DNA of 64,000 nucleotides from Variovorax sp. OV700 (GCF_900099805.1 NZ_FNDR01000005.1:372001-436000); one strand, 5' to 3'. Numbered from the stretch's first letter, positions 44,690 to 55,107 are shown. A program made the numbers and translations. Notes: generated by a model not told the origin, from the sequence alone.

Positions 44690-45612
44690 TACGGCCGCGA
44701 ATTGTAGAGACGGCGCCATTCGGGCACCCAGCCGGCCAAAGCCGCGGCACAAGTGCGCCCCTGCGCGGCGCCCAGGCCGAGCACGCGCGCCGCAGCATCG
44801 AGCGAGGCCAGTGCGGCTTCGGGCGTTGCGGTATCGATGGAGGTCGCGCCGTTCTGCTTGGAGAGCTTGTCGCCATCGGCGCCGCGCACCAGCGGCGTGT
44901 GCAGGTAGCTGGGCGTGGGCAGCCCGAGCGCGCGTTGCAGCAAGATCTGGCGTGCGGTGTTGTCGGCCAGGTCTTCGCCGCGCACGACGTCGGTCACTCC
45001 CTGTTCCGCATCGTCGACCACCACCGCGAGCTGGTAGGCCCAGGGGCCGTCGGCACGGCGCAGCACGAAGTCCCCGACCTCGCGGCTGACGTGCTGGCAT
45101 TGCCGGGCGAGGCGGCGGTCGGCCCAGCAGAGTTCACCGTCCGGCAGCGCCGGCTGGGCAGATTCGAACTTCTCGGTGGCAAAGCGCCAGGCTCGCGGGG
45201 GCTTGCCGTGCAAGCCATTGCGACAGGTGCCGGGATAGACCCGTTCTCCGTGGCGCGTGTGCGGCCGGCCAAGGCGCGCCAGCGCCTCGTCGATGTCCTT
45301 GCGCGAACAGCCGCAGGGGTAGGCAAGGCCGAGGGCCTGCAGCCTGGCAAGTGCCGCGTCATAGCGGCCGGTGCGCGCCGTCTGCCACACCGGCGCTTCA
45401 TCGGGCAGCAGGCTGCAGTCGGCCAATTGCCGGAGGATGTGCTCGCCCATGCCGGGCAGGCAGCGTTCGGTGTCGGCGTCTTCGATGCGGATCAACCAGC
45501 GCGCCTGCAGACCGCGGGCGCGCACGTCGAGCCAGCTCGCAAGCGCGGCCACCAGCGAGCCGGCATGCAGCGGGCCGGTGGGTGAAGGCGCGAAGCGGCC
45601 GGTCTCCCGCAT
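44689..45612 (-). CDS. gluQ: Glutamyl-Q tRNA(Asp) synthetase
   Basis: 307 aa. The class I HIGH motif is PLHAGSL and the KMSKS motif is KLSKQN; a zinc-binding cluster ([15 protein letters not shown]) lies between. The protein lacks an anticodon-binding domain, the hallmark of GluQRS, which charges glutamate onto queuosine at position 34 of tRNA(Asp). It sits between trmB and the oxidoreductase gene. ATG 45612 is the natural start ([18 protein letters not shown]). Confidence 0.95.
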   Translation of the reverse strand: MRETGRFAPSPTGPLHAGSLVAALASWLDVRARGLQARWLIRIEDADTERCLPGMGEHILRQLADCSLLPDEAPVWQTARTGRYDAALARLQALGLAYPCGCSRKDIDEALARLGRPHTRHGERVYPGTCRNGLHGKPPRAWRFATEKFESAQPALPDGELCWADRRLARQCQHVSREVGDFVLRRADGPWAYQLAVVVDDAEQGVTDVVRGEDLADNTARQILLQRALGLPTPSYLHTPLVRGADGDKLSKQNGATSIDTATPEAALASLDAAARVLGLGAAQGRTCAAALAGWVPEWRRLYNSRP

Positions 45613-45623
45613 CCCTGGTTGGA

Positions 45624-46706
45624 TCAGGCCGCTGCCAGCGCCAGCGAAAGGCCCGAGAGGAACGCGTCTTCCACGCGGTGCCCGGTGCACCAGTCGCCGG
45701 CCACGCCAATGCGGGCCTTGGCGTCCCAGAGGTGGCTCTTGCCGACGGGAACCTGGGTCTGGGCTTCGGTCCAGCAGCGTGCCTGGGCGTGCGTGGGCGT
45801 GGCGTGGATGCCGGTGATTTCGGCGAAGGCGCGCAGCAGCTTGGCTTCGACGCGCGCGGCGTCGTCGCGCAGGTGTTCTTGCGACCAGGTGGCGCTGGCC
45901 TGCAGCGTCCAGCGCTCGACGCGTTCGCGGCCGGGCTTGGACGACTCGCGCGCCAGCCATGCCACGCGGTGGTGGGTGCTGCGCGCCGCATTCCATTGCG
46001 GGCCCAGGTGCGACATGTTGGCCTGGTTGGCCTGCGGAAACGCGATCATCAGCGTCCAGCACGGCGCGATGCGCACCGGCTCGATCTTCTGGCTGACGGA
46101 CGCGGAAAGCTTGCCGTCGCCCAGCAGCACGCGTGTGCGCGAAGGCGGCACGGCCAGCAGCACGCCGTCGAAGCCCGAGTACACGTGCTGCGAATCGTCC
46201 GGGCCCGCGGTGCGCAGCTGCCAGCGCTTGGGGTCGAGCGCATCCGGTTCGATCTGCGTGACCTGCGTGTTGGCGACGAGGCTGTCGCCGAGCGGTGCAG
46301 CCCAGTGGCTCACCAGCGCATCCATGCCGGGCTGGGCCACCCAGTGCGATTCGCGGCCGGGCAGGGCCGCCTCGGCCACGCGGCCATGCGCATCGAGCAC
46401 GCGCACGAGGTTGGCGCTCCATGGGCGGCAGAGACTGGGCGTGGCTTCGAGCGCCAGCGCAAAGCGGGGATCGCGCACGGTGAAGTACTGCGCGCCGCTG
46501 TCGAAGCGGCCAAAAGCGGTTTCGACGCTCGCCATGCGGCCGCCGGGCGTGGCTTCGCGCTCGAACACCGTGACCTTGTGGCCGGCCTGTACCAGCGTTC
46601 GGGCGCAGGCCACGCCGGCAATGCCGGCGCCGACGACGGCGTAGTGGCGTGGAGCGGTGGGCGTTCGGTGGCGGTCGGTTGCCTTTGCAGTTGCGCGAGT
46701 GGTCAT
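45624..46706 (-). CDS. Renalase-like FAD-dependent amine oxidase family protein
   Basis: 360 aa. The FAD motif [21 protein letters not shown], the [13 protein letters not shown] segment and [15 protein letters not shown] are typical of bacterial renalase-like oxidoreductases, which oxidise dihydro-NAD(P) isomers. The C-terminal GIAGDWC-type closing ([20 protein letters not shown]) is present. It begins 12 bases upstream of gluQ in the same direction, suggesting a housekeeping operon with the tRNA genes. Confidence 0.85.
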   Translation of the reverse strand: MTTRATAKATDRHRTPTAPRHYAVVGAGIAGVACARTLVQAGHKVTVFEREATPGGRMASVETAFGRFDSGAQYFTVRDPRFALALEATPSLCRPWSANLVRVLDAHGRVAEAALPGRESHWVAQPGMDALVSHWAAPLGDSLVANTQVTQIEPDALDPKRWQLRTAGPDDSQHVYSGFDGVLLAVPPSRTRVLLGDGKLSASVSQKIEPVRIAPCWTLMIAFPQANQANMSHLGPQWNAARSTHHRVAWLARESSKPGRERVERWTLQASATWSQEHLRDDAARVEAKLLRAFAEITGIHATPTHAQARCWTEAQTQVPVGKSHLWDAKARIGVAGDWCTGHRVEDAFLSGLSLALAAA

Positions 46707-46793
46707 TCGGGACTCTTTTCTTGTGTGGGGGAGACGATGGATGTATTCGGACTCTACAACGGTCTGCGAAGGGCGCTTTCGGGCGGCTGGCGC

Positions 46794-47747
46794 TCAGCGC
46801 CCCCGATGCCGCTCCAGCAGCGCCCGCCGCGTGGCCTCGTGGTCGAATTGCGCGAGCCACCATTCGAGCGCGCGGCCCGGCCCGCCGGCGCTGCGCACGC
46901 GCCATGCGCAGTGCATGGTCGCGAGTGGCGGGCGGCGTTCGGTCTTGCGTTCGACCAGGTGTCCGGCCTCGATATACGGCCGTGCCATCGGCTCGGGCAG
47001 AAAGCCCCCGCCCAGGCCGTGCAGCTGCGCATTCAGCTTGGCATGCATGCTCGGCACCGTGAGCACGTCCTGTCCGCCGACGAGGTTGACCGTCATGCTC
47101 GGCCCGCTGCGCACCGAGTCCGCGGCCGCAACCGCGCGGTGCTGGCGCAGCACTTCATCGGTCAATGGCTCGGGCAGGCGCGCCAGCGGATGGTGCGGCG
47201 CGACGGCATAGACGAAGCACAGCTCGCCGATCGGCCGGCTGCGGATGCCCGTGGCCGTAAAGGCAAGGCTCGCCGCGTCCAGCACGGCGCCGATGGCCAG
47301 GTCGGCTTCGCCGCTGGTCAAAGCCTCGATGGTGCCGAGCAGGGTTTCATCGCGCAGCTTGAGCCGCGTGGGCGGATCGAGCGCGAAGAAGGCGGTGGCC
47401 AGGTCAAGCAGCGGATCGCGCGCAATCACGCTGTCGACCGCGATGGTGAGCATCGGCTCCCAGCCGGTGGCGACGCGCTTCACGCGGTTGGCGACCGCAT
47501 CGATCTCGCCCAGCAGCCGCGCCGCCTCGCGCAGCAGTTCGGCACCCGCCTCGGTGATGCGGGCCTGGCGCGCGCTGCGGTCGAACAGCAACACATCGAG
47601 CGCGTCCTCGATCTGGCGCACGCGGTAGCTGAGCGCGCTGGGCACCAGGTTGAGCGCGCGGGCCGCGCCCGCAAAGCTGCCTGTGCTGGCCACGGTCTGC
47701 AGCATGGCGAGCGCGTCGGGGGTCAGTACGTCTCTGGCGCTGGGCAT
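46794..47747 (-). CDS. LysR family transcriptional regulator, divergent from the pirin cluster
   Basis: 317 aa. Winged helix ([26 protein letters not shown]) and a LysR effector domain ([22 protein letters not shown]). Divergent from the first pirin gene, with a TTGA-N9-TCAA dyad between them. This arrangement is typical of LysR regulators that activate pirin/quinone oxidoreductase genes in response to electrophiles. Regulation of the cluster is inferred. Confidence 0.9.
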   Translation of the reverse strand: MPSARDVLTPDALAMLQTVASTGSFAGAARALNLVPSALSYRVRQIEDALDVLLFDRSARQARITEAGAELLREAARLLGEIDAVANRVKRVATGWEPMLTIAVDSVIARDPLLDLATAFFALDPPTRLKLRDETLLGTIEALTSGEADLAIGAVLDAASLAFTATGIRSRPIGELCFVYAVAPHHPLARLPEPLTDEVLRQHRAVAAADSVRSGPSMTVNLVGGQDVLTVPSMHAKLNAQLHGLGGGFLPEPMARPYIEAGHLVERKTERRPPLATMHCAWRVRSAGGPGRALEWWLAQFDHEATRRALLERHRGR

Positions 47748-47773
47748 CGCGGCTCCATGGATGAGTCGATCGA

Positions 47774-47803
47774 TTGATCAAAAAATTTGAATGATGCCAT
47801 CAA
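47774..47803. promoter_or_regulatory. Candidate LysR operator
   Basis: TTGATCAA (47774-47781) is followed by TTGA-N9-TCAA (47787-47803), which contains the T-N11-A LysR motif. Both are palindromes and together they span 30 bases in the divergent region between the LysR gene and the pirin gene. Confidence 0.5.
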
Positions 47804-47881
47804 ACCCCGGCGCTTTCAAAGCGGTGGTGCGGGCCTAAAGTTCTTTACATCCGCTGCGCATCCGGCGCGGCATACGAAGAA

Positions 47882-47910
47882 GGCCCGGGCTCCCCCTCGG
47901 GGAAAGGGCC
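47882..47910 (+). other. 5'-leader hairpin before the pirin ribosome site
   Basis: GGCCC (47882-47886) with GGGCC (47906-47910) outer and TCCCC (47891-47895) with GGGGA (47899-47903) inner pairs form a stem directly upstream of GAAGGAG (47911-47917), the ribosome site for the pirin gene. It may limit translation. Confidence 0.35.
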
Positions 47911-47924
47911 GAAGGAGTTCGACG

Positions 47925-48626
47925 ATGTTGCAAGTCCGTAAATCACAGGAACGCGGTTATGCCGACCACGGCTGGCTGCGCTCGTTCCACAGCTTTTCTT
48001 TCGCCGGTTATTACGACCCGGCCCACATGGGTTTCGGCAATCTGCGGGTGATCAACGAAGACCGCGTGGCCGCGGGCGCCGGCTTCGGCACCCATGGCCA
48101 CAAGGACATGGAAATCATCAGCTACGTGCTCTCTGGCGAGCTGGCGCACAAGGACAGCATGGGCAACGTGGAATCGATTCCGCCGGGCGACGTGCAGCGC
48201 ATGAGCGCGGGCCGTGGCGTGATGCACAGCGAGTTCAACCACAAGGCCGACGAGACCACGCACTTCCTGCAGATCTGGATCGAGCCGAACGTGCGCGGCA
48301 TTGCGCCCGGCTATGAGCAGAAGAAGTTCAGCACCGACGAAAAGCGCGGCAAGCTGCGCCTGGTGGCCTCGCCAGACGGCGCTGAGGGCTCGGTGACGGT
48401 GCATGCCGATGCGCGCCTGTTCGCGGGCCTTATCGACGGCGACGAACAGGCCAGCCTGGCGCTCGACCCCGAGCGCAAGAGCTACGTGCACCTGGTGCGC
48501 GGCGAGCTCGAAGTCAATGGCCAGAAGCTCGCGGGCGGCGACGCCGCAATGCTCGAAGGCGAATCTCATCTCACGCTGGGCGCCGGCAAGGATGCCGAAG
48601 TGCTGGTGTTCGACCTGGCCGCCTGA
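47925..48626 (+). CDS. Pirin family protein, YhhW-type
   Basis: 233 aa from ATG 47925, six bases after the ribosome site GAAGGAG. Bicupin pirin with metal-binding HGHKDMEIISYVLSG and ERGVMHSE-type (GRGVMHSEFNH) motifs; FGNLRVINEDRV is the conserved start. Pirins are quercetinase-like or redox-sensing regulators. First gene of a four-gene, same-strand cluster with DoxX, flavodoxin-like and another pirin genes. Confidence 0.93.
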   Translation: MLQVRKSQERGYADHGWLRSFHSFSFAGYYDPAHMGFGNLRVINEDRVAAGAGFGTHGHKDMEIISYVLSGELAHKDSMGNVESIPPGDVQRMSAGRGVMHSEFNHKADETTHFLQIWIEPNVRGIAPGYEQKKFSTDEKRGKLRLVASPDGAEGSVTVHADARLFAGLIDGDEQASLALDPERKSYVHLVRGELEVNGQKLAGGDAAMLEGESHLTLGAGKDAEVLVFDLAA

Positions 48627-48711
48627 TTCCCGCGCCGGGCGCCGCCGCCCGGCACTTGTCTTGCTTCCCCTTTCCTTCATTCAATCAATCAACTCAAGGA
48701 GTTTCATCATC

Positions 48712-49152
48712 ATGGCAACCACCGCATTCAACGCAACCTCGGCGACCACCACCCCCAATGCGGCACAGGACACGCTGGCCCTCGTCGGCCGTATCCTGAT
48801 GGCGTACCTGTTCATTCCGGCAGGCATCGGAAAGCTCGTGGGCTTTTCGGGCACCGTGGGCTACATCACGTCGGTCGGCTTGCCGCTGCCTGAAGTAGGG
48901 GCGGCGATTGCCATCCTGGTCGAGCTGGTCCTCGGCATTGCGCTGCTGGTGGGCTTCAAGACCCGCTGGACCGCCATCGTCATGGCGGTCTTCACGGTGG
49001 CCACCGCGCTGTTCTTCCACAAGTACTGGTCGGCGCCCGACGCCATGAAGATGATGCAACAGATCAACTTCAACAAGAACATCGCCATCGCCGGTGGCCT
49101 GCTCGCTCTGGCCGCCTTCGGCCCTGGCCGCTTCAGCATCGACAAGCGCTGA
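48712..49152 (+). CDS. DoxX family membrane protein
   Basis: 146 aa. Four hydrophobic helices, with GRILMAYLFIPAGIGKLVGFSG and the LPLPEVGAAIAILVELVLG segment typical of DoxX. DoxX-type proteins are inner-membrane proteins of unknown or redox function, often beside pirin and quinone reductase genes. It follows the pirin gene by 85 bases with CAAGGAG upstream of ATG 48712. Confidence 0.9.
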   Translation: MATTAFNATSATTTPNAAQDTLALVGRILMAYLFIPAGIGKLVGFSGTVGYITSVGLPLPEVGAAIAILVELVLGIALLVGFKTRWTAIVMAVFTVATALFFHKYWSAPDAMKMMQQINFNKNIAIAGGLLALAAFGPGRFSIDKR

Positions 49153-49216
49153 TCGGACGCACGTCGTCCACTCCGCTTGACTTCTTTTTCAACAAACACA
49201 ACTCAAAGATAACTTC

Positions 49217-49780
49217 ATGACCATGATCGCAGTCGTTTTTCATTCGGGCTACGGCCACACGCAACGCATGGCCCAGGCCGTGGCGGAAGGCGCCAACGCA
49301 GAGTTGGTCCAGATCGACGCCGACGGCAACCTGCCGGCCGGAGGCTGGGAGCTGCTGAACGCGGCCGACGCCATCATCATGGGCTCGCCCACCTACATGG
49401 GCAGCGTGAGCTGGCAGTTCAAGAAATTCGCGGATGCGTCGTCCAAGGCCTGGTTCTCCCAAGCCTGGAAGGACAAGATGTTTGCCGGCTTCACCAACAG
49501 CGCATCGATGAACGGCGACAAGCTCTCGACCCTGCACTACCTGTTCACGCTGGCCATGCAGCAAGGCGGCGTCTGGGTCGGCACCGCGATCATGCCGAGC
49601 AACACCAAGGCGGCGCAGCGCAACGACATCAACTACGTGGCCTCGTTCAGCGGTGCGATGGCGCAGTCGCCCTCGGATGCGTCGCCGGCCGAAATGGTGC
49701 AGGGCGATCTGGACACCGCGCGCCTGTTCGGCGAGCGCGTGGCCAAGGCCTCGGCGCGCTGGGCAGCCGGCAAGGCCTGA
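49217..49780 (+). CDS. Flavodoxin/NADPH-dependent FMN reductase family protein (WrbA-like)
   Basis: 187 aa. VVFHSGYGHTQRMAQAVAEGA is the FMN phosphate-binding loop and ADAIIMGSPTYMGSVSWQFKKF the second FMN contact. WrbA/KefF-type proteins reduce quinones with NAD(P)H. Within this cluster it probably lowers quinone or electrophile stress. Length is near WrbA. Confidence 0.9.
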   Translation: MTMIAVVFHSGYGHTQRMAQAVAEGANAELVQIDADGNLPAGGWELLNAADAIIMGSPTYMGSVSWQFKKFADASSKAWFSQAWKDKMFAGFTNSASMNGDKLSTLHYLFTLAMQQGGVWVGTAIMPSNTKAAQRNDINYVASFSGAMAQSPSDASPAEMVQGDLDTARLFGERVAKASARWAAGKA

Positions 49781-49793
49781 GGCATGATGCAGC

Positions 49794-50705
49794 ATGGACT
49801 CGCTTCTATCGCTGCATCCCGCTGACAAGGACCTCGGCGGCGGCTTCAAGGTACGGCGACTGCTGCCGGCCGCGAACCGCCGCTCGGTCGGGCCCTTCGT
49901 CTTCTTCGACCACTTCGGCCCGGCCACCGAACAGCCCGGCGCCGAGCACGACGTGCGGCCGCATCCGCACATCGGCCTTTCCACCGTCACCTATCTTTTC
50001 GAAGGCGCGATGATGCATCGCGACAGCCTTGGCAGCGTGCAGGAGATCCTGCCCGGCGCCATCAACTGGATGACGGCGGGGCGCGGCATCGTGCACTCCG
50101 AGCGCAAGCCCGAACGCCTCAAGGCCGACACCTACGTTAATCACGGTCTGCAGCTCTGGGCTGCATTGCCGCAGGCGCATGAAGAAACCGAGCCGAGCTT
50201 CGAGCACACGCCGGCCGGTGCCATTCCGGAGCTGGTGGAGCAGGGCGTGGCGGTGCGCGTGCTGGTGGGCGAGGCTTTCGGAAAGCGCTCACCGGTCAAG
50301 ACGCTGTCGCAAACAATCTACCTCGATATCGCATTGCCCGCGGGTGGCCGCTTCGAACTGCCCGCACTGGCGCCCGAATTAGCCGTCTACACAGTGGATG
50401 CCGATGCGAGCGTCAACGGTGAGCCGATTCCCGCGCACACGATGGCGGTGCTGCCGGACGGCGCGGGCGCAGTGCTCAGCTCGACGACCGCCGTGCGCCT
50501 GATGGTGATCGGCGGCGAGCCGCTCGATGGCCCGCGCTACATCACCTGGAATTTTGTTTCGAGCCGGCGCGATCGCATTCTCGAAGCCGGCTCCGACTGG
50601 GCCGCGCAGCGCATGGGCCATGTGCCCGGAGAGACCGAATTCATTCCGCTGCCGGGCAAGCCTTTTGGCGTGCGCGAGCCGGACGTCGGCACCACACCGG
50701 TCTGA
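49794..50705 (+). CDS. Pirin family protein (second, longer)
   Basis: 303 aa. The pirin signature is HPHIGLSTVTYLFEGAMMHRDSLGS with metal ligands and MTAGRGIVHSE; C-terminal pirin domain follows. It is closer to the classical Pirin (PF02678 and PF05726) than to the first, YhhW-type gene, so the cluster encodes two different pirins. It starts 13 bases after the flavodoxin-like gene. Confidence 0.93.
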   Translation: MDSLLSLHPADKDLGGGFKVRRLLPAANRRSVGPFVFFDHFGPATEQPGAEHDVRPHPHIGLSTVTYLFEGAMMHRDSLGSVQEILPGAINWMTAGRGIVHSERKPERLKADTYVNHGLQLWAALPQAHEETEPSFEHTPAGAIPELVEQGVAVRVLVGEAFGKRSPVKTLSQTIYLDIALPAGGRFELPALAPELAVYTVDADASVNGEPIPAHTMAVLPDGAGAVLSSTTAVRLMVIGGEPLDGPRYITWNFVSSRRDRILEAGSDWAAQRMGHVPGETEFIPLPGKPFGVREPDVGTTPV

Positions 50706-50741
50706 CGCGCCCGCGGCAAAGAACGCCTCGCGCCGCGGGGG

Positions 50742-51527
50742 TCAGTGCTTCAACGCGAGGTCAGGATCTTCGGAGGCGCGTGCGCTGGCGTCTGCCGCGC
50801 GCGCGCTCAGGTCGGGTGCCAGCGCGCGCCTGCCGTCGAACACGAAGCAGTCGCCGTGGTAGTGCGCACCGCCGACCTCTTCGAAATACTTCAGGATGCC
50901 GCCTTCGAGCTGCAGCACGTTCTCGACGCCTTCCTCGCGCATCAGGATGGCCGCCTTCTCGCAGCGGATGCCGCCGGTGCAGAAGCTCACCACCGTCTTG
51001 CCCGCGAAATCGGCGCGATGCGCTTTCAGCGCCGGCGGGAACTCGGTGAACTTGGTGAGGCGCCAGTCGATCGCACCGTCGAAGGTGCCTTCGTCGACCT
51101 CGAAGGCATTGCGCGTGTCGAGCAGCGCGATCTCGCGGCCTTCGTCGTCGTGGCCCTGGTCGAGCCAGCGCTTGAGGGTGGGGGCATCCACGCCCGGCGC
51201 TCGCCCGGCAGCCGGCTGGATGGCCGGGTGGTCCATGCGGATGATCTCGCGCTTGAGCTTGACCAGCATGCGGCGGAAGGGCTGCGCGGCGGACCAGCTT
51301 TCCTTGGTTTCGAGGTCGGCAAAGCGCGAATCGGCGCGGAGGCCCGCCACAAAGCTTCGGATGGCGTCGGGAAGGCCCGCCAGGAACAGGTTGATCCCCT
51401 CGGGCGCCAGCAGGATGGTGCCCATGAGCCCCAGGGCCTGGGCGCGCTCGCGCAGGTCTTCACGCAGCACGGGGCTGTCGTCGATGGCTACGAATTTGTA
51501 AGCCGCAATATTCAAAATCTCTTGCAC
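50742..51527 (-). CDS. trhO: tRNA uridine(34) hydroxylase TrhO (rhodanese family)
   Basis: 261 aa from GTG 51527, which gives the family N-terminus ([12 protein letters not shown]); ATG 51557 would reach into the dnaE leader. The active Cys is in [12 protein letters not shown] and the N-terminal acylphosphatase-like domain precedes it ([10 protein letters not shown]). It adds oxygen at U34 of tRNA for 5-hydroxyuridine (YceA family). Divergent from dnaE with a 61-base gap. Confidence 0.92.
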   Translation of the reverse strand: MQEILNIAAYKFVAIDDSPVLREDLRERAQALGLMGTILLAPEGINLFLAGLPDAIRSFVAGLRADSRFADLETKESWSAAQPFRRMLVKLKREIIRMDHPAIQPAAGRAPGVDAPTLKRWLDQGHDDEGREIALLDTRNAFEVDEGTFDGAIDWRLTKFTEFPPALKAHRADFAGKTVVSFCTGGIRCEKAAILMREEGVENVLQLEGGILKYFEEVGGAHYHGDCFVFDGRRALAPDLSARAADASARASEDPDLALKH

Positions 51528-51576
51528 GGGGGGCGATTGTAGGGATTGCCAACCCACATCGTGGAGTGCCGGTTTC

Positions 51577-51582
51577 TACAAT
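51577..51582 (+). promoter_or_regulatory. Possible -10 box at dnaE
   Basis: TACAAT is followed directly by GGGAGG then ATG 51589. The distance from a normal -10 would place transcription start at or next to the ATG, so either transcription begins further upstream or the dnaE message has almost no leader. No convincing -35 at 17 bases was seen. Confidence 0.3.
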
Positions 51583-51588
51583 GGGAGG

Positions 51589-54500
51589 ATGTTTGTTCAC
51601 CTGCGCCTGCACACCGAGTTTTCCGTCGTCGACGGCACCAACAGAATCGACGAAGTGGTCAAGGCGGCCGCTGCCGACAAGCAGCCCGCGCTCGCCATCA
51701 CCGACCTGAACAACCTGTTCGGCGCGGTCAAGTTCTACAAAGAGGGGCGAGGCAAAGGTGTCAAGCCGGTCATCGGCGCCGAGATTTTCATCGAGGGACT
51801 GGGCAAGGAGCCCGGCGTGCTCACCCGCATCGTGCTGCTGGTGCAGAACACGGAGGGCTACCTGCACCTGTCGGAGTTGCTGGCGCGTGCGTGGACGCAG
51901 AACGTGGGCCGCGGACAGTCGCAGGCGGCCTGCAAGCTCGAATGGCTTGAGGAATTGCAGGGCGGACTCATCGCGCTTTCGGGCGCGCAGGCCGGCCCGT
52001 TGGGCGCGCCGCTGCTGCAGGGGCAGGAAGAACGCGCAGCCGAACTGGCGCTTCAGCTGGCGGGCATGTTCCCGCACCGCTTCTACATCGAGCTGCAGCG
52101 CGCGGGTCGCCCTGAGGACGAGCCGCATGTGATTGCCGCCGTGAAGCTCGCGGCCCGACTGCGCCTGCCGGTGGTTGCCACGCACCCCGTGCAGTTTGCC
52201 GAACGCCAGGACTACGAGGCGCACGAGGCGCGCGTTTGCATCTCGGAAGGCGAAATCCTCGGCAACCCGCGCCGCGTGCGCAAGTTCACCGAAGAGCAGT
52301 ATTTCAAGTCGAGCGCCGAGATGGAAGCGCTCTTTGCCGACGTGCCGAGCGCGCTCGCCAATACGGTCGAGATTGCCAAGCGCTGCAACCTGACGCTGGT
52401 GCTCGGCAAGCCGCAGCTGCCCGACTTTCCGACGCCTTTCGTCAGCGAAGGCGTTCGCATGCCGATCGACGAATTTTTCCGCCAGGAGTCGTTTGAAGGC
52501 CTGGAAGCGCGTCTTGCGCATCTTTACCCCGACGTCGCCAAGCGCGATGCCGAGCGGCCGCGCTATGTGGAGCGCCTCGAGTTCGAGATCAACACGATCC
52601 TGAATATGGGCTTCCCCGGCTACTTCCTGATCGTGGGCGACTTCATCAAATGGGCCAAGAACAACGGCTGTCCGGTGGGCCCGGGCCGGGGTTCGGGTGC
52701 GGGCTCGCTGGTAGCGTATGCGCTCAAGATCACCGACCTCGATCCGCTCGAATACAAGCTGCTGTTCGAACGGTTCCTGAATCCCGAGCGCGTCTCGATG
52801 CCCGACTTCGACATCGACTTTTGCCAGGGCAACCGCGACCGCGTGATCGACTACGTGAAGGACAAGTACGGCCGCGACGCGGTGAGCCAGATCGCCACCT
52901 TCGGAACCATGGCCGCGCGCGCCGCCATTCGCGACGTGGGGCGCGTGCTGGACATGAGCTACATGTTCTGCGACGGCATCAGCAAGCTGATTCCGAACAA
53001 GCCGGGCCAGCCCGTCACGATCCAGTACCCGCCGAATCCGAAGGTGGAAGGCGACAAGAACAACTACGCCATCGAGATGGAGCCGCAGCTTGCGTCCCGC
53101 ATCGAGAAGGAAGAAGAAGTGCGCATGCTGGTCGAGCTGGCGCAAAAGCTAGAAGGCATGACACGCAACATCGGCATGCACGCGGGCGGCGTGCTGATTG
53201 CGCCCGGCAAGCTCACCGATTTTTGCCCGCTCTACCAGCAGCCCGGCAGCGACTCGGCCGTGAGCCAATACGACAAGGACGACGTGGAGGCCATCGGCCT
53301 CGTGAAGTTCGACTTTTTGGGACTGGCCACGCTCACCATCCTCGAGATCGCGAAAGAGTTCATCGTCAAGCGCCACAAGGGCCAGGAGAACTTCGCGTAC
53401 GAGAACATCAAGCTGGACGACCGCGAAACCTACAAGCTGTTTTCCGAGGGCAAGACGGAAGCGGTGTTCCAGTTTGAAAGCCGCGGCATGCAGGGCATGC
53501 TGAAGGACGCGCGGCCCACGCGTCTTGAAGACCTGATTGCGCTCAACGCGCTGTACCGTCCGGGCCCGATGGATCTGATCCCGAGCTTCGTGGCGCGCAA
53601 GCACGGCCGCGAAGAGGTGGAGTATCCGCATCCGGCCGTGGCCGAAATGCTGTCGGAGACCTACGGGATCATGGTCTACCAGGAGCAGGTGATGCAGACC
53701 GCGCAGATCCTGGGCGGTTACTCGCTCGGCGGCGCCGACCTGCTGCGCCGTGCGATGGGCAAGAAGAAGCTCGAGGAGATGGCCGAGCACCGCGAGAAAT
53801 TCCGCGCGGGTGCGCTCGCGACGCACGGCATTCCCCAGGACAAGGCCGACGAGATCTTCGACTTGATGGAGAAGTTCGCCGGGTACGGCTTCAACAAGTC
53901 GCACGCCGCCGCGTATTCGCTTCTCGCGTACCACACGGGTTGGCTCAAGGTCCATTACACGGCCGAGTTCTTCTGCGCCAATATGACCGTGGAAATGGAC
54001 GACACCGACAAGCTCAAGGTGTTGTTCGAAGACGCGCAGAAAAACTTCGGCATCACCTTCGAGCCGCCGGACGTGAACCGCGGCAACTACCGCTTCGAGC
54101 CCGTCACCGACAAGGTGATTCGCTACGGACTGGGGGCCGTCAAGGGCACGGGCCAGCTGGCGGTCGAGGCCATCGTGCGGGCGCGCGAAGAAGGCGGGCC
54201 GTTCAAGAGCCTGTTCGATTTTTGCGTGCGCATCGATCGCCAGCGCATCAACAAGCGCACGGTCGAGGCGCTCATCAAGGCCGGCGCGTTCGACGCGATC
54301 CAGCAGAACCGCGCGTCGCTCATTGCCTCGGTCGACCGGGCCTTCGAGTTCTCGTCGGCCACCGAGGCCAATGCCGCGCAGGTCGACATCTTCGGCGACA
54401 GCGAGCACGGCTCGGCGACGCAGGAGCCCGAGCTGGTCGATGCCACGCCCTGGGGCGTGAAGGAGCGGCTCACCTACGAGAAAACGGCCGTCGGCTTCTA

Positions 54501-55107
54501 TCTCTCGGGCCATCTGTTCGACGAGGTCTCGCACGAGGTGCGGCGCTTCTGCAAGCGCGAGATCGGTGACCTGATGGACACCCGCGAGCAGCAGGTGATC
54601 GCGGGCATCGTGAGCGACTTCCGCGTGATCAACGGGCAGCGCGGCCGGCTGGCGATCTTCAAGCTGGACGACAAGTCGGACTCGATCGATGCCACCGCCG
54701 ACGAGGCGCTGATCAACGCGAACCGCAACACCCTGAAGGACGACGAACTGGTGATCGTGAGCGGCCGGCTGCAGCCGGGGCGCGGCGGTTTCGAAGCGCG
54801 CTTTCAGGTGCAGCAGGTGTGGGACCTGGCCACGGCGCGATGCCGCTTTGGCAAGTTCCTGCGGGTGGCCGTGAACGGCAAGGCGCCCGACATCGCCCGT
54901 CTGGTGAAAGACTTTCCTCCGCGCACCGAGCAAAGCGAGCATGGCGACCTGGTGCAGGGGCTGCCCGTTCGTCTCTCGATGGCGCGTGGTGGTGCGCAGG
55001 TCGAACTGCAGCTGGGAGAGCGCGCCAAGTTCTTCCCGACCGATGCTGCGCTCGCGAGCTGGACGGCGCAGGCGGAAGCTGGAAAAGCCTCGGTGGTCTA
55101 CGAGTAA
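51589..55107 (+). CDS. dnaE: DNA polymerase III alpha subunit
   Basis: 1172 aa. N-terminal PHP domain starts MFVHLRLHTEFSVVDG (no doubt about the start despite an adjacent GGAGG). The palm has the catalytic Asp pair in MPDFDIDFCQGNRDRV, and VGPGRGSGAGSLVAYAL is the preceding conserved block. C-terminal helix-hairpin-helix and OB domain (IAGIVSDFRVINGQRGRLAIF) are present. It is the replicative polymerase subunit. Housekeeping; helps mark the neighbourhood as chromosomal. Confidence 0.97.
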   Translation: MFVHLRLHTEFSVVDGTNRIDEVVKAAAADKQPALAITDLNNLFGAVKFYKEGRGKGVKPVIGAEIFIEGLGKEPGVLTRIVLLVQNTEGYLHLSELLARAWTQNVGRGQSQAACKLEWLEELQGGLIALSGAQAGPLGAPLLQGQEERAAELALQLAGMFPHRFYIELQRAGRPEDEPHVIAAVKLAARLRLPVVATHPVQFAERQDYEAHEARVCISEGEILGNPRRVRKFTEEQYFKSSAEMEALFADVPSALANTVEIAKRCNLTLVLGKPQLPDFPTPFVSEGVRMPIDEFFRQESFEGLEARLAHLYPDVAKRDAERPRYVERLEFEINTILNMGFPGYFLIVGDFIKWAKNNGCPVGPGRGSGAGSLVAYALKITDLDPLEYKLLFERFLNPERVSMPDFDIDFCQGNRDRVIDYVKDKYGRDAVSQIATFGTMAARAAIRDVGRVLDMSYMFCDGISKLIPNKPGQPVTIQYPPNPKVEGDKNNYAIEMEPQLASRIEKEEEVRMLVELAQKLEGMTRNIGMHAGGVLIAPGKLTDFCPLYQQPGSDSAVSQYDKDDVEAIGLVKFDFLGLATLTILEIAKEFIVKRHKGQENFAYENIKLDDRETYKLFSEGKTEAVFQFESRGMQGMLKDARPTRLEDLIALNALYRPGPMDLIPSFVARKHGREEVEYPHPAVAEMLSETYGIMVYQEQVMQTAQILGGYSLGGADLLRRAMGKKKLEEMAEHREKFRAGALATHGIPQDKADEIFDLMEKFAGYGFNKSHAAAYSLLAYHTGWLKVHYTAEFFCANMTVEMDDTDKLKVLFEDAQKNFGITFEPPDVNRGNYRFEPVTDKVIRYGLGAVKGTGQLAVEAIVRAREEGGPFKSLFDFCVRIDRQRINKRTVEALIKAGAFDAIQQNRASLIASVDRAFEFSSATEANAAQVDIFGDSEHGSATQEPELVDATPWGVKERLTYEKTAVGFYLSGHLFDEVSHEVRRFCKREIGDLMDTREQQVIAGIVSDFRVINGQRGRLAIFKLDDKSDSIDATADEALINANRNTLKDDELVIVSGRLQPGRGGFEARFQVQQVWDLATARCRFGKFLRVAVNGKAPDIARLVKDFPPRTEQSEHGDLVQGLPVRLSMARGGAQVELQLGERAKFFPTDAALASWTAQAEAGKASVVYE

